The notes below the pieces were generated by a model, which was not told the DNA's origin, did no database searches, and worked only from the letters and a program-made list of their open reading frames with translations. Of a DNA stretch of 64,000 bases, positions 1-9,854 are shown one piece after another. Positions within the stretch are counted from its first letter, which is position 1. Each line of letters starts with the position of its first letter. Origin of the DNA: Gottfriedia solisilvae (GTDB lineage Bacteria; Bacillota; Bacilli; Bacillales; Bacillaceae_G); the NCBI RefSeq assembly GCF_002128405.1, contig NZ_NETJ01000001.1, positions 186,001 to 250,000 on the forward strand. Direction: 5' to 3'. The position numbers and the translations under genes are program-made.

Positions 1-200
1 AATTCCTTCTTTTCAAAGTAATTTTCGGGTGAGAAATCTTTGATAGCTCCACCAATTTTTGTATTAATGTCTTCATATCCTTCAAATTCAACTTTATTAA
101 TACCTGATTTTGATGCTTTAATATGATCCCATAAAGTGTCCACATCATTACCTAAAGGTGAAACAACTCCATAACCAGTAACTACGACTCTTTTGCTCAT
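1..200 (-). CDS. fabF: Beta-ketoacyl-ACP synthase II, N-terminal part (cut by window edge)
   Basis: The 66 visible codons begin MSKRVVVTGYGVVSPLGNDV, the conserved N-terminus of KAS II. This enzyme condenses malonyl-ACP with acyl-ACP in cytoplasmic fatty acid elongation. A ribosome binding site (AAGGAGGA) lies just upstream of the ATG. The catalytic Cys-His-His residues lie outside the window. Identification rests on the N-terminal motif only. Confidence 0.85.
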   Translation of the reverse strand, partial: MSKRVVVTGYGVVSPLGNDVDTLWDHIKASKSGINKVEFEGYEDINTKIGGAIKDFSPENYFEKKE

Positions 201-253
201 ATGAATCCTCCTTCAAATACAAAATATGATAAATAAAGAATAGTTAATAGTAA

Positions 254-838
254 TTAAAATAACATCTTTTTTAACTGCTTAATAATCATATCCAAATACT
301 TCTTGTCTCTGTTTAATCGACTTAAGGCTAACGAACCTTCTAATGAAGAAAGAATAAAGACCGCCATTTCTTCTGGATGAATATCTTTATTAATTTCATT
401 ACGAACTTGTCCTTGTTGAATAATGTTTGTAATTAACTGGATTAACCCATTAAATCCATCTTTAATTGTATCTTCAAATTCAATCATTGAATCATCTGCT
501 TCAATCGCAGCATTCATTAAAGGGCATCCACCTCGGATGAATTGATCGTGTAATAATGTGCTAAATACATTAATAAATTCATCAAATTGTTCACATGCAG
601 TATTTTTTTCAGACACCGCATGAATATAATGTTCCTTTAATGTATTCATTGAGTGTAAAAATGAAGCTTCAGCCAAAGATTCCTTGTTTTCAAAATGATT
701 ATAGATTCCACCTTTTTTTAAACCGGTAGCATTCATGATGTCTGAAATAGAGGTTGTTTTATACCCTTGCATATTAAAAAGAGAAGATGATTGTTCAATT
801 ATATAATTCTTTGTTCGTTCACCTTTGTTCACATGCAT
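254..838 (-). CDS. TetR/AcrR family transcriptional regulator
   Basis: The 194-residue protein has an N-terminal helix-turn-helix (about residues 20-55: TTSISDIMNATGLKKGGIYNHFENKE) and a variable C-terminal ligand domain, the usual TetR layout and length. A Cys in the FIRGGCPL segment occurs in many YxaF/LmrA-like members. An AGAGGTGA ribosome binding site precedes the ATG. It is transcribed in the same direction as the SDR gene upstream (927-1673), and a dyad that could be its operator lies between them (856-879). The likely role is repression of itself and perhaps of neighbours, with an unknown ligand. Confidence 0.85.
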   Translation of the reverse strand: MHVNKGERTKNYIIEQSSSLFNMQGYKTTSISDIMNATGLKKGGIYNHFENKESLAEASFLHSMNTLKEHYIHAVSEKNTACEQFDEFINVFSTLLHDQFIRGGCPLMNAAIEADDSMIEFEDTIKDGFNGLIQLITNIIQQGQVRNEINKDIHPEEMAVFILSSLEGSLALSRLNRDKKYLDMIIKQLKKMLF

Positions 839-855
839 TCACCTCTTTCTTTTTA

Positions 856-879
856 AAAAAAGAACAATCGGTCTTTTTT
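856..879. promoter_or_regulatory. Probable TetR operator dyad
   Basis: An inverted repeat, AAAAAGAAC/AATCG/GTCTTTTT, with a GACCGATTG-like core lies about 20 bp upstream of the TetR gene start. GACCG/CGGTC half-sites are common for TetR-family operators. Assignment to this regulator is inferred from position. Confidence 0.5.
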
Positions 880-926
880 ATTAAACAATTTTCTATTTGG
901 TTTGTCAACTGACTTGTCCATTAAGA

Positions 927-1673
927 CTATTCTTCATAAATCATTTTTCGTGTCATACCACCATCAACGATGATATTTTGACCATTTATAAAATTGTTAT
1001 CGGGATCTGCTAAATATAGACATGCTTTTGCAATGTCTTCGGGTTTTCCAACACGATTAGACCAATGTTGTACATGATCTTTTTCTTTTAAGTCATCATA
1101 ATTATTAAACTCTATCCAACCTGGACTGATACAATTCACTGTAATATTATTGGTCTGAAGTGAAGCGGCTAAGGAATGAGTTAGTGATACAATTCCACCT
1201 TTTGAAGCAGCATAAGACTCTGAGTTTGGTTCAGACATTATTGCTCTTGTAGATGCCATATTAATAATACTACCTCCATTAGTCATTACTTTTGCGGCCT
1301 CTCTGGAAGCAATAAATACACTTCTTAAGTTTGTATGTATTACATCATCAAATTCTTGGGTACTTAATTCAAATAATGGTTTGAACATAGCGATTCCTGC
1401 ATTATTAATTAAAATATCAATCTTCCCATATGTATTCATAACATATTTGATGAGATTTTTTAGATCTTCTTCTTGCTTAACATTCGTATTAAAAAATGAA
1501 GCTTTTCCCCCATCCATTTCTATTTGTTGTTGTACATACTTCCCTTTTTCAACATCAAGATCGGCGATACAAACAATCGCACCTTGTTGTCCGAACGCTT
1601 TTGCAATCCCTTCGCCTATACCATTTGCGCCACCAGTGATAATAACTACTTTATCAATAAATTTAGCTGTCAT
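927..1673 (-). CDS. Short-chain dehydrogenase/reductase
   Basis: This is a classical SDR of about 248 residues. It has the TGGANGIG dinucleotide-binding motif near the N-terminus, the NNAG motif and the YAASKGG catalytic Tyr-Lys pair; the ending GGMT matches SDR enzymes. It oxidises or reduces an unknown alcohol or ketone with NAD(P)(H) in the cytoplasm. The start at 1673 (MTAKFIDKV) is preferred over an ATG 18 nt upstream because AAAGGA precedes it at good spacing. The neighbouring TetR gene may control it. Confidence 0.85.
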   Translation of the reverse strand: MTAKFIDKVVIITGGANGIGEGIAKAFGQQGAIVCIADLDVEKGKYVQQQIEMDGGKASFFNTNVKQEEDLKNLIKYVMNTYGKIDILINNAGIAMFKPLFELSTQEFDDVIHTNLRSVFIASREAAKVMTNGGSIINMASTRAIMSEPNSESYAASKGGIVSLTHSLAASLQTNNITVNCISPGWIEFNNYDDLKEKDHVQHWSNRVGKPEDIAKACLYLADPDNNFINGQNIIVDGGMTRKMIYEE

Positions 1674-1789
1674 CGTTTCAAATCCTTTCATCTATCTTTG
1701 TTTCTATTAGTTTTGTTCACGCTAGTACAAAAAAATTAAACAGTCTTCTTGATATCAATTCATTATACTTAATATACGCTATTAAACAA

Positions 1790-1813
1790 AAAAACTGCCA
1801 GAAGGCAGTTTTT
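1790..1813 (-). terminator. Rho-independent terminator of the mhqR-like gene
   Basis: Stem AAAAACTGCC/GGCAGTTTTT with loop AGAA lies about 65 bp beyond the stop of the MarR-type gene at 1879. T-runs on both strands mean it could work bidirectionally. Confidence 0.8.
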
Positions 1814-1878
1814 ATAATACAGACTAATTAGTTCGAATATATCATTTTTTGTTTATGAAATTTCATTTCTAAGTGAAC

Positions 1879-2322
1879 TTAAATATCCTGGTTCAGTCCC
1901 ATTTTTTTCAATAGATATATGAGCATTTCTTTTTCTGTCTTATTGATATGAGAAAACAATTGATCAATCATTTGTTCATGCTCAGGGAAAATGGAACTAA
2001 TTAAATGACGACCTTCATCAGTTAAAACTGCGTAAGTTACTCTTCGATCTTTTGGACAAGGCAATCGTTTTATAAATCCCTTGGCCTCTAATTTATCAAG
2101 AACATATGTCATATTTCCACTTGAAATTAATATTCTTTTACCAATATGTTGAATTGGAGTATCACCTTTATGAAAGAGTAATTCTAAAACTGCAAATTCT
2201 GTTAAATTCAAACCAAATAACTTAATATGTTCAATAGCAGCATCTGTTATATATCTATTTGTTTTACAAATCTCAGAGAATAATTGTAGCGATCGGCTTT
2301 GATTATACTGATCATTCAACAT
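1879..2322 (-). CDS. MarR-family repressor, MhqR-like
   Basis: The protein of about 147 residues has a winged helix (HIGKRILISSGNMTYVLDKLEAKGFIKR followed by DRRVTY in the wing). In B. subtilis, MhqR represses quinone and azo-compound detoxification genes through ATCTCGAATTCGAGAT-type boxes. Three such boxes lie around this gene and the DoxX gene upstream, and B. subtilis mhqP is a DoxX protein of the same regulon. The start at 2322 (MLNDQ) has GAGAGGTG at ideal spacing; a GTG nine nt upstream overlaps that site. The repressor family is certain; the MhqR assignment is an inference from the operators and the DoxX partner. Confidence 0.8.
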   Translation of the reverse strand: MLNDQYNQSRSLQLFSEICKTNRYITDAAIEHIKLFGLNLTEFAVLELLFHKGDTPIQHIGKRILISSGNMTYVLDKLEAKGFIKRLPCPKDRRVTYAVLTDEGRHLISSIFPEHEQMIDQLFSHINKTEKEMLIYLLKKMGLNQDI

Positions 2323-2344
2323 ATATTTCACCTCTCATTACAAA

Positions 2345-2360
2345 ATCTTTAATTCGAGAT
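2345..2360. promoter_or_regulatory. MhqR-type operator 1
   Basis: ATCTTTAATTCGAGAT is a near-palindromic box directly upstream of the MarR gene start, suiting autorepression. It shares the AATTCGAGAT half with the boxes at 2861 and 2971. Confidence 0.7.
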
Positions 2361-2418
2361 TATTTTAAAATATTTTCATTGTAAAGTCAATAAGAATGGG
2401 ATTTTTGCTGCTCTGCGA

Positions 2419-2820
2419 TTAAAAAATCAAAGCATCAATTGCATAAGAACCAGGACCTGTTAGAGCTACCCCAATTACAACTGCTAAAATAATTAAGTTT
2501 AATTCATATCCATTTTGAGTTGACCAAAAACCGTTTGGACCATGCACTTTTACAATCGCTACGAACATTGCACCAGCAATTAATAATGATGCTAATGGTG
2601 TTAATAAACCTGTTGCAAATAAAATACCACCTATTAATTCACTTACCCCAGCGAAAAATGCCATTTGTACCCCTGGTTTTAAGCCAATCGAATCCATCCA
2701 TTGACCAGTACCTTTTAAACCATACCCACCAAACATTCCAAATAATTTCTGTGCACCGTGACCAATAAAAGAAACCCCTATCACTAAACGGATGATTAAT
2801 AATCCTAAACCTACTAACAT
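2419..2820 (-). CDS. DoxX family membrane protein, MhqP-like
   Basis: The protein of about 133 residues has four hydrophobic segments and the DoxX signatures RLVIGVSFIGHGAQKLFG near the N-terminus and FFAGVSELIGG in the middle. DoxX proteins are cytoplasmic-membrane proteins linked to thiol, quinone or redox stress; in B. subtilis mhqP is induced by quinones under MhqR. The start at 2820 is chosen because GAGGAG lies 9 nt upstream. Operators at 2861 and 2971 lie in its promoter region. Confidence 0.85.
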   Translation of the reverse strand: MLVGLGLLIIRLVIGVSFIGHGAQKLFGMFGGYGLKGTGQWMDSIGLKPGVQMAFFAGVSELIGGILFATGLLTPLASLLIAGAMFVAIVKVHGPNGFWSTQNGYELNLIILAVVIGVALTGPGSYAIDALIF

Positions 2821-2860
2821 AATTTTCATTCTCCTCTTTTGTTTTAGTTTTAATTAAAGT

Positions 2861-2876
2861 ATCTCTAATTCGAGAT
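2861..2876. promoter_or_regulatory. MhqR-type operator 2
   Basis: ATCTCTAATTCGAGAT is a 16-bp near-palindrome 40 bp upstream of the DoxX gene start. It is the best of the three boxes and probably overlaps the doxX promoter. Confidence 0.75.
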
Positions 2877-2970
2877 AACGTGTTAAAAAAAATTTGAAAC
2901 CACTACTTCTTAATTATGATTGCACAATATAAGTTTCATCTATTTTATTAATTTTCACCTCACTCAATTT

Positions 2971-2986
2971 ATCTTTACTTCGAGAT
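2971..2986. promoter_or_regulatory. MhqR-type operator 3
   Basis: ATCTTTACTTCGAGAT is a third copy, about 150 bp upstream of the DoxX start and just past the terminator of the preceding transcription unit. Confidence 0.6.
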
Positions 2987-3041
2987 AATATTAATCTAAA
3001 TTTATCTCTTTGTCAACAGAGTTATTGAAAAAAATAAAAAA

Positions 3042-3060
3042 GATGAACAAAACGTTCATC
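3042..3060 (-). terminator. Terminator of the pentose phosphate / iron-sulfur unit
   Basis: Stem GATGAAC/GTTCATC with a 5-nt loop is followed on the minus strand by TTTTTTATTTTTT. It abuts the stop codon at 3061. Confidence 0.85.
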
Positions 3061-3381
3061 TCAATTTTCTCTTATTACATGTAGCCCTATTCTATTGTTG
3101 AATATCTGGTTTTTATTTTTGAATACAAAAGAACCATTTACATAATCAATGACTAACTGATTTTCGTAAACATCTTCAAAATGTAAGTTAACCATAAATT
3201 CAATACCGTCACCCGTGATTAATTTTTCATTAGGTCCGCATGGTCTTTTATTGATCACTTGGATTTGATAAATGTTATTTACAACGTCACAACTACCACG
3301 ATCAAATTCTAATAATAATATTTGATGGTCTTCTATATTCTTTAACTTTTCTTTTGCAGAATCAGTAATTTTAAAATCCAT
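3061..3381 (-). CDS. Iron-sulfur cluster biosynthesis family protein, YqkB-like
   Basis: The 106-residue protein has a HesB-like fold pattern (MDFKITDSAKEKLKN at the start, LLLEFDRGSCDVV in the middle) and resembles B. subtilis YqkB. Only one of the cysteines expected for A-type carriers is clear, so cluster transfer is not certain. The start at 3381 gives a gap of 16 nt after the pgl stop and has GGCAGG upstream; an in-frame start at 3411 would overlap pgl. It is probably co-transcribed with pgl. Confidence 0.7.
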   Translation of the reverse strand: MDFKITDSAKEKLKNIEDHQILLLEFDRGSCDVVNNIYQIQVINKRPCGPNEKLITGDGIEFMVNLHFEDVYENQLVIDYVNGSFVFKNKNQIFNNRIGLHVIREN

Positions 3382-3397
3382 TTTATAACCTGCCTTA

Positions 3398-4459
3398 TTA
3401 TTTAGTAACATGAAGGAATTTTACACAAACAGGTTCTGGTACAAGTACATCTGAATGAATGACTGTTAATTTTCCTGTGTGCTGATCCCTAGTAAAAAGT
3501 ACAAGATTGCCAGAGATTTCATTTGAAGCAATAACATAATTTTCAGTAGGATCTAATACAAAATCACGTGGCCAGTTCCCTTCTGATGAAACAATTTCAA
3601 CTAATTCTAGCTTACCATTGTCTTGATTTACACTAAACACAGCTATACTATTATGTCCACGGTTTCCTGCATAGACAAATTGGCCATCATTTGAAATATG
3701 AATAGCGCTACCTTGGTTATTTTCAGTGAAATCAGTTGGTATAGTCGAAATATATTGTAGTTCAGTAAAGCTACCGTCTTCCTTGTTATATGATAATACA
3801 ATTACTTCTGAACTTAACTCAGTCATTACATAAGCATATTGACCATTTGGATGGAATGTTAAATGTCTTGGGCCACTTCCTGGTTTTACGTTTAAAGTAG
3901 TAGATTTTGTTAAAGTACTGTTATCTAATTTGTATGTATTAATTTCATCTGTTCCTAAGTCTACCGCAAGTACAAATTTTTCATCTGGTGAAAATCCTGA
4001 ATAATGAGCATGTGGTTTTTCTTGTCTTGATTGATTAGGTCCAGTACCAATATGCTGCATTGTTGAAGTAACTGGATTTACATGTCCGTTAACTTCAAAG
4101 GATTCAATTGTACCTTTGTGGTAGTTAGCTGTTACGACAACATGATTTTCTTCATTAACGCTTACATGACATGGAGATGCGCCTTCTGAGAATTGTGAAT
4201 TAATTTTTACAAGATCCCCGCTATCCTCATGAATTGAAAATGCAGTTACGCCACCTTTATCTCCTTCTTTCACGACTGAATAAAGGTTTTTATTGTCTTT
4301 ACTTATTGTTACATATGTAGGATTTTCCAATGTAGCGACTGGTGCAACATCTATAATTCTTTCTGCGTTCGTATCGAGTGTAAAACGATAAATCCCTTTA
4401 CTTTCCCCTTTAGTATAGGTCCCAATATAACCTAGAAATTTACTGTTAGTTGTTTGCAT
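3398..4459 (-). CDS. pgl: 6-phosphogluconolactonase (beta-propeller, YkgB type)
   Basis: The 353-residue lactonase-family protein has repeated blade motifs (GPRHLTFHPNGQYAYV, GSAIHISNDGQFVYAGNRGHNSIAVF, NWPRDFVLDPTENYVIASNE). It hydrolyses 6-phosphogluconolactone, the product of Zwf, to 6-phosphogluconate in the cytoplasm. It lies downstream of zwf, tkt, gnd and tal on the same strand, separated from tal by a 166-bp gap with a hairpin, so it may have its own promoter. A GGAGGAG site precedes the ATG. Context makes the pathway assignment strong. Confidence 0.85.
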   Translation of the reverse strand: MQTTNSKFLGYIGTYTKGESKGIYRFTLDTNAERIIDVAPVATLENPTYVTISKDNKNLYSVVKEGDKGGVTAFSIHEDSGDLVKINSQFSEGASPCHVSVNEENHVVVTANYHKGTIESFEVNGHVNPVTSTMQHIGTGPNQSRQEKPHAHYSGFSPDEKFVLAVDLGTDEINTYKLDNSTLTKSTTLNVKPGSGPRHLTFHPNGQYAYVMTELSSEVIVLSYNKEDGSFTELQYISTIPTDFTENNQGSAIHISNDGQFVYAGNRGHNSIAVFSVNQDNGKLELVEIVSSEGNWPRDFVLDPTENYVIASNEISGNLVLFTRDQHTGKLTVIHSDVLVPEPVCVKFLHVTK

Positions 4460-4517
4460 TTCTACTCCTCCTCAAAATGTTGTATTTTCATTTTATGGAA
4501 ATGGTTAATCTATTTTA

Positions 4518-4575
4518 AAAACCCCCTTAATCATAGCTACAGCCTAAAACAGTATCACAGACAAAGGGGGTCTTT
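4518..4575 (-). terminator. Possible attenuating hairpin between tal and pgl
   Basis: AAACCCCCTT pairs with AAGGGGGT over a long (about 40 nt) loop, with T-rich sequence after it on the minus strand. It would end most zwf-tal transcripts before pgl. The long loop makes this moderate evidence. Confidence 0.5.
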
Positions 4576-4625
4576 TATAATTGATTTATTTATTTGTTAC
4601 TTAATCAGCTTAGTAAGCTTTGCGA

Positions 4626-5294
4626 TTAAAGTTTAGGTGCTTTTTCCCAATCTGCAGCGAATTTTTCAATTCCTTGATCAGTTAATGGGTGTTTAGAAAG
4701 TTGCTCAATTACGCTATATGGAATTGTAGCGATATGTGCACCTGCCAATGCAACACGAGTAACGTGATCTGGGTGACGTACTGATGCTGCGATGATTTGA
4801 GTATCTAAGTTATGAACACGGAATAACTCAGCAATTTTAGCAACTAATAATACACCATCTTCAGAGATATCGTCTAAGCGACCTAAGAATGGAGATACGT
4901 AAGTTGCACCAGCTCTAGCAGCTAATAATGCTTGGTTTACAGTGAAAATTAATGTAACGTTTGTTTTTACACCTTTTTTAGTTAAGTAACGGCAAGCTTC
5001 TAATCCAGCAAGTGTCATCGGAAGTTTGATTGTGATGTTTTTATCTCCACCGTTAATTTTGATTAATTCATCTGCTTCAGCCATCATTTCTTCAGCAGAT
5101 ACAGCATGCGGTGTAACCTCAGCAGATACTGATTCTACTTCCGGAACTAATTTTAAAATTTCTTCAATTCGATCTTCAAATTTCACGCCTTCTTTTGCTA
5201 CTAATGAAGGGTTTGTTGTAACTCCAGATAATACGCCCATTTTATAAGCTTTTTGAATATCAACTACGTTAGCTGTATCGATAAAAAATTTCAT
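4626..5294 (-). CDS. tal: Transaldolase (small, fructose-6-phosphate-aldolase-like)
   Basis: The 222-residue protein starts [16 protein letters not shown] and carries [13 protein letters not shown] and the Schiff-base lysine in NITIKLPMT, the layout of the short TalA/YwjH-type transaldolases. It moves a dihydroxyacetone unit between sedoheptulose-7-phosphate and glyceraldehyde-3-phosphate in the non-oxidative pentose phosphate pathway. It follows gnd by 54 bp. A GGAGG-like site precedes the ATG. Confidence 0.92.
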   Translation of the reverse strand: MKFFIDTANVVDIQKAYKMGVLSGVTTNPSLVAKEGVKFEDRIEEILKLVPEVESVSAEVTPHAVSAEEMMAEADELIKINGGDKNITIKLPMTLAGLEACRYLTKKGVKTNVTLIFTVNQALLAARAGATYVSPFLGRLDDISEDGVLLVAKIAELFRVHNLDTQIIAASVRHPDHVTRVALAGAHIATIPYSVIEQLSKHPLTDQGIEKFAADWEKAPKL

Positions 5295-5348
5295 GTTTGT
5301 CTTCCTCCAAAAAATAATTATTTTTTATATTTATATTGTAACGCTTAT

Positions 5349-6242
5349 TTATTTCTTTTCAACTGCGTGGCCACCAAATTCATTACGAAGAGCTGCAACA
5401 ACTTTACCAGTGAATGTATCATTGTCTAATGAACGGTAACGCATTAATAATGACATTGCAATAACTGGAGTAGCTGCTTGTAAATCTAATGCAGTTTCAA
5501 TTGTCCATTTACCTTCACCTGAAGAATGCATAACCCCTCTAATCTCATCTAACTTAGCATCTTTAGAGAATGCATTTTCAGTTAATTCCATTAACCATGA
5601 ACGAATAACTGAACCATTGTTCCAAACTTTCGCTACTTTTTCATAATCGTAGTCGAAGTCACTTTTCTCTAATACTTCAAAACCTTCACCGATTGCAGCC
5701 ATCATTCCGTATTCAATTCCGTTATGAACCATTTTTAAGAAATGACCACTTCCAACTTTACCAGCATATAAGTAACCATTTTCTACAGCAGTATCTTTGA
5801 AGATTGGTTCTACGATATCCCAAGCATCTTGATCTCCACCAATCATATAGCAAGCACCATTACGAGCTCCTTCCATACCGCCTGAAGTACCTGCATCCAT
5901 GAAACGGATACCGAATTCTTTTAATTCATCGTAACGTCTGATTGATTCTTTATAATGAGAGTTACCAGCTTCAATCACAATATCGCCTTCACTTAAGAAA
6001 GGTTTTACTTCATTAATAACTGAATCAACTACAGCATGTGGAACCATGATCCAAAGAATTCTTGGAGTATCTAAATTTTTCACTAAATCCTCTAAGCTTG
6101 TTACGCCTGTAGCACCAAGTTTATTCATTTCTTCTACAGCACTAGCATTTACGTCAAAAGCAACGACTTCATGGTTGTTGTCCATTAAATTTTGACCTAA
6201 GTTTAAACCCATTTTCCCTAATCCAACTAATCCTACTTTCAT
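5349..6242 (-). CDS. gnd: 6-phosphogluconate dehydrogenase, decarboxylating (short YqeC type)
   Basis: The 297-residue protein has the N-terminal GLGKMGLNL nucleotide-binding motif, GTSGGMEGARNGACYMIGG and the catalytic KMVHNGIEYG segment. It is the short form typical of YqeC-like enzymes, about 170 residues shorter than GndA. It converts 6-phosphogluconate to ribulose-5-phosphate and CO2. It lies between tkt and tal in the pathway cluster. AGGAGGATATCG precedes the ATG. Confidence 0.92.
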   Translation of the reverse strand: MKVGLVGLGKMGLNLGQNLMDNNHEVVAFDVNASAVEEMNKLGATGVTSLEDLVKNLDTPRILWIMVPHAVVDSVINEVKPFLSEGDIVIEAGNSHYKESIRRYDELKEFGIRFMDAGTSGGMEGARNGACYMIGGDQDAWDIVEPIFKDTAVENGYLYAGKVGSGHFLKMVHNGIEYGMMAAIGEGFEVLEKSDFDYDYEKVAKVWNNGSVIRSWLMELTENAFSKDAKLDEIRGVMHSSGEGKWTIETALDLQAATPVIAMSLLMRYRSLDNDTFTGKVVAALRNEFGGHAVEKK

Positions 6243-6342
6243 TACGATATCCTCCTAAATCATCCATGTATCTATATATGTTTTTCTCTAAGTAAATAAT
6301 TTTATGACAAAAGTATCAAAATACTTTTTTGATTGCATTAGA

Positions 6343-8337
6343 TCAAGAATTTAATAAACTTTTACTAATATTTACAACATTTTTTGTACTGAAACCAAAT
6401 AGTTCCATTACTTCATTTCCAGTACCTGATGCACCAAATGTTTCAATTGAGATTTTTTTGCCTTTGAAACCAACAAATCGTTCCCATCCTAGAGAAATTC
6501 CCATTTCAATTGAAATACGATTTGTATTGTCTGAAGGAAGTACAGATTCTTTATATTCATCAGATTGTTTTTCAAATAATTCCCAACTTGGCATTGCAAC
6601 GATTCTAACTGATATATTTTCTTTTTCTAACTCAGTTTTGCTATCAACTGCAAGTGCTACTTCTGAACCTGTTGCAATTAAAATTAAGTCAGGTTTGTTA
6701 TTTGTTTCAGTTAAAACATAAGCACCTTTTGAAAGATTATCAATATTTTTAGCTGTTTCTTCAAATACTGGTAAGTTTTGACGACTTAAGACTAATGCGA
6801 TTGGTCCTTCAGTATTTTGTAATGCATATGCCCATGCATTTGATGTTTCATTTGCATCCGATGGACGAATGACTGTTAAACCTGGGATTGCACGTAATGC
6901 TGCTAAATGTTCAACAGGCTCATGTGTTGGACCATCTTCTCCAACTGCAATTGAATCATGCGTAAATACATACGTTACAGGTAATTTTTGTAATGCTGCT
7001 AAACGAATTGATGGACGTAAATAATCATTAAATACAAAGAATGTACTTACGAAAGGTTTTACAGCGCCATGTAAAGCCATACCATTTGCAGCTGCACCCA
7101 TTGCATGCTCACGAACACCAAAGTAAATATTGCGACCTGCATAAGATTCAACAGCAAATTTACTCTCATCTTTAATATCTGTCATAGTAGAGTGAGATAA
7201 GTCTGCGCTTCCTCCAAAAATTTCAGGTACTGATTTTATGTAGTGATTAATTGCTTCACCACTTGCTACACGTGTAGAAACCGTTTTTTGAGGATCAAAC
7301 GTTAATATTCCATCAGCATCGATCAAAACTTCTCCATTAATTGCTTTCTCTAATTCAGTAGCTAATTCTGGATAAGCCTCACGATATTGATTAAATAATT
7401 GATTCCATTCAGATTCTAACTGACTACCTTTAATTTGTATCTCGCTAAAATGCTGTTTAACTTCTTCTGGAACATAAAAATCTTCATCATAGTTCCATCC
7501 ATAAGCTTTCTTCGTTTCTTTCGCTTCTTCGATACCAAGTGGAGCACCATGTGCTTTATTAGTACCAGCAACTTTTGGACTACCGAAACCGATAATCGTT
7601 CTGATTTCAATAATAGTTGGTTGACTAGTGTTTTGTTTCGCAAGCTCAATTGCTTTTGAAATCTCTTCTTGATCGTTACCATTCTCAACACGTAAGTAGT
7701 GCCAATTAAATGATTCTGCTCTTTTTTGCATATCTTCTGAGTAAGAAAGATTTAATGTACCATCTAAAGAAATATCATTTGAATCATAAAGCACTACTAA
7801 TTTACCAAGCTTCATATGACCCGCAAGTGACATTGCTTCATAAGCAACACCTTCCATTAAATCCCCATCACCAACTAGTGCATAAGTATGATGATCAATA
7901 ATTGAATGGCTATCCTTGTTAAATTTAGCAGCTAAATGAGCTTCTGCCATTGCCATACCAACAGCTGTTGCAATACCTTGTCCTAATGGACCTGTTGTAG
8001 CTTCAACACCATCAGTATGTCCAAATTCAGGATGACCAGGTGTTTTACTATTTAGTTTACGGAAGTCTTTTAAATCTTGGATCGATACATCATAACCTGC
8101 TACGTGTAGCAAGCTGTATAACATACTAGAACCATGTCCTGCTGAAAGTACGAAACGGTCGCGGTCAAACCATTTAGAACTCTTTGGATTGTGTTTTAAA
8201 TGGTTTGCCCAAAGAGCATATGCCATTGGTGCTGCACCCATAGGTAGTCCAGGGTGTCCTGAGTTTGCTGCGTTAATCGCATCGATTGATAATGTTCGAA
8301 TTGTGTTAATTGCTAAAGTATCAATAGTTGTATTCAT
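6343..8337 (-). CDS. tkt: Transketolase
   Basis: The full-length 664-residue enzyme has the thiamine diphosphate motif GDGDLMEG, the N-terminal [36 protein letters not shown] and [18 protein letters not shown]. It transfers two-carbon units in the non-oxidative pentose phosphate pathway. Its start lies 2 nt after the zwf stop, so the two are translationally close and surely one operon. GGAGTATC precedes the ATG. Confidence 0.96.
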   Translation of the reverse strand: MNTTIDTLAINTIRTLSIDAINAANSGHPGLPMGAAPMAYALWANHLKHNPKSSKWFDRDRFVLSAGHGSSMLYSLLHVAGYDVSIQDLKDFRKLNSKTPGHPEFGHTDGVEATTGPLGQGIATAVGMAMAEAHLAAKFNKDSHSIIDHHTYALVGDGDLMEGVAYEAMSLAGHMKLGKLVVLYDSNDISLDGTLNLSYSEDMQKRAESFNWHYLRVENGNDQEEISKAIELAKQNTSQPTIIEIRTIIGFGSPKVAGTNKAHGAPLGIEEAKETKKAYGWNYDEDFYVPEEVKQHFSEIQIKGSQLESEWNQLFNQYREAYPELATELEKAINGEVLIDADGILTFDPQKTVSTRVASGEAINHYIKSVPEIFGGSADLSHSTMTDIKDESKFAVESYAGRNIYFGVREHAMGAAANGMALHGAVKPFVSTFFVFNDYLRPSIRLAALQKLPVTYVFTHDSIAVGEDGPTHEPVEHLAALRAIPGLTVIRPSDANETSNAWAYALQNTEGPIALVLSRQNLPVFEETAKNIDNLSKGAYVLTETNNKPDLILIATGSEVALAVDSKTELEKENISVRIVAMPSWELFEKQSDEYKESVLPSDNTNRISIEMGISLGWERFVGFKGKKISIETFGASGTGNEVMELFGFSTKNVVNISKSLLNS

Positions 8338-8339
8338 TT

Positions 8340-9854
8340 TTAGATACTCCTTTTTAGTTTCTTATTTTCACTAAGATCAGATTCTTCTGAATCCGAGTCA
8401 AGCCACCATTTAAATCCATCTTCGGCCAATAATTGACTAGATGCATCGGGGCCAAATAAACCAGCTTTATATGAATGAAGTGGTGTTAAATTTTCTTCAA
8501 ATGCCTCTAGAATTGGTTGGACAAATTGCCAAGCTAATTCTACTTCTTTCCAGTGTGCAAAAAACTTCGCATCTCCGCGAATTGCATCATGTACTAGTAA
8601 TTCGTAAGCTTCTGGTTGGTCAGCGGCATTTGCTAAATAATCTGCACGAACAGGTTCAATTTTCCCATCAATGTTTTTGCTATTTAAATAGAAGGAAACT
8701 CTTTCGCTTGGATTAATCTCAATTACTAAAAGATTTGGTCCAACTAATTCATTTCTCTTTTTATATAGATCATCTTGCATTGGGTTTTTAAATTCAAACA
8801 CAATACGCGTCGATTTTTCTTTTAAACGTTTACCTGTACGAATATAAAATGGTATACCCTTCCAAAATGAGTTATCAATCCATAATCGAGCAGCTACAAA
8901 CGTATCATTCTGAGATGAAATGTCAATTCCAGGCTCTTGTTTGTATCCTAAAAGCTTTTTACCATTTTGTTCCCCTGCTGCATATTGACCACGAACAACA
9001 TGAGATGTGACTTCATCTTTTGTCATCGGTCTAAGTGCTTCTAAAACTTTACGTTTTTCTGTACGCACTTCATCTGTTGTAACATTTTTTGGTAAGTGCA
9101 TTGCAGTCATCATTAATAACTGAAGCATATGATTTTGGAACATATCACGAATTGCACCGGCATTATCATAATAACCAGCTCTTTCTTCCACCCCAACAGT
9201 TTCACTTGCAGTGATTTGGACATTTGCAATAAATTGATTATTCCACAATGCCTGAAGGACTGGGTTCGCTAATTCTAAAGCTTCTAAATTTTGAACCATT
9301 GGTTTACCTAAGTAATGGTCAATTCTATATATTTCATCTTCGTTAAAAGATTTACTTAATTTCTCATTTAAATCTCTTGCAGATTTAAGGTCTCGTCCAA
9401 ACGGTTTTTCGATAATTAGACGTTTCCATCCTTTAGTAGTGCCTAAGCCACTATCTTTAATGTTAAATGCGATTGTTTCAAATAATTCAGGGGCTACAGA
9501 TAAGTAAAATAATCTGTTTTCTGGAATATTTAATTCAAGTTCGCGTTTTTTCACAAGGTTTAACAAATCAAGAAATCCTTCTTTTTTTGTAATATCTAAT
9601 TGATGATAACGGATTGATTCGAGAAAAGCCTGAGTTTTTTCGTCACTTTCTAATGCACGTCTAGAAAATGTCTGAAGTGATTGTTTCACTTGTAGCTGAA
9701 ACTCTTTATCTGAAATCTCTTTTCGACCGAGTCCAATTATTGAAAATGATTTTGGCATTTTCTGATCAATAAATAAATTATATAAAGCAGGATAAATTTT
9801 TCGTTTTGCTAAATCACCTGTACCTCCAAATAATACAAATGACATAGAATCCAT
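8340..9854 (-). CDS. zwf: Glucose-6-phosphate 1-dehydrogenase
   Basis: The 504-residue protein has the N-terminal [19 protein letters not shown] coenzyme motif and the substrate-binding RIDHYLGK segment with the catalytic His. It starts the oxidative pentose phosphate pathway and makes NADPH. It is the first gene of the zwf-tkt-gnd-tal-(pgl) unit, with a GGGGGT site before the ATG and a long upstream leader region. Confidence 0.96.
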   Translation of the reverse strand: MDSMSFVLFGGTGDLAKRKIYPALYNLFIDQKMPKSFSIIGLGRKEISDKEFQLQVKQSLQTFSRRALESDEKTQAFLESIRYHQLDITKKEGFLDLLNLVKKRELELNIPENRLFYLSVAPELFETIAFNIKDSGLGTTKGWKRLIIEKPFGRDLKSARDLNEKLSKSFNEDEIYRIDHYLGKPMVQNLEALELANPVLQALWNNQFIANVQITASETVGVEERAGYYDNAGAIRDMFQNHMLQLLMMTAMHLPKNVTTDEVRTEKRKVLEALRPMTKDEVTSHVVRGQYAAGEQNGKKLLGYKQEPGIDISSQNDTFVAARLWIDNSFWKGIPFYIRTGKRLKEKSTRIVFEFKNPMQDDLYKKRNELVGPNLLVIEINPSERVSFYLNSKNIDGKIEPVRADYLANAADQPEAYELLVHDAIRGDAKFFAHWKEVELAWQFVQPILEAFEENLTPLHSYKAGLFGPDASSQLLAEDGFKWWLDSDSEESDLSENKKLKRSI

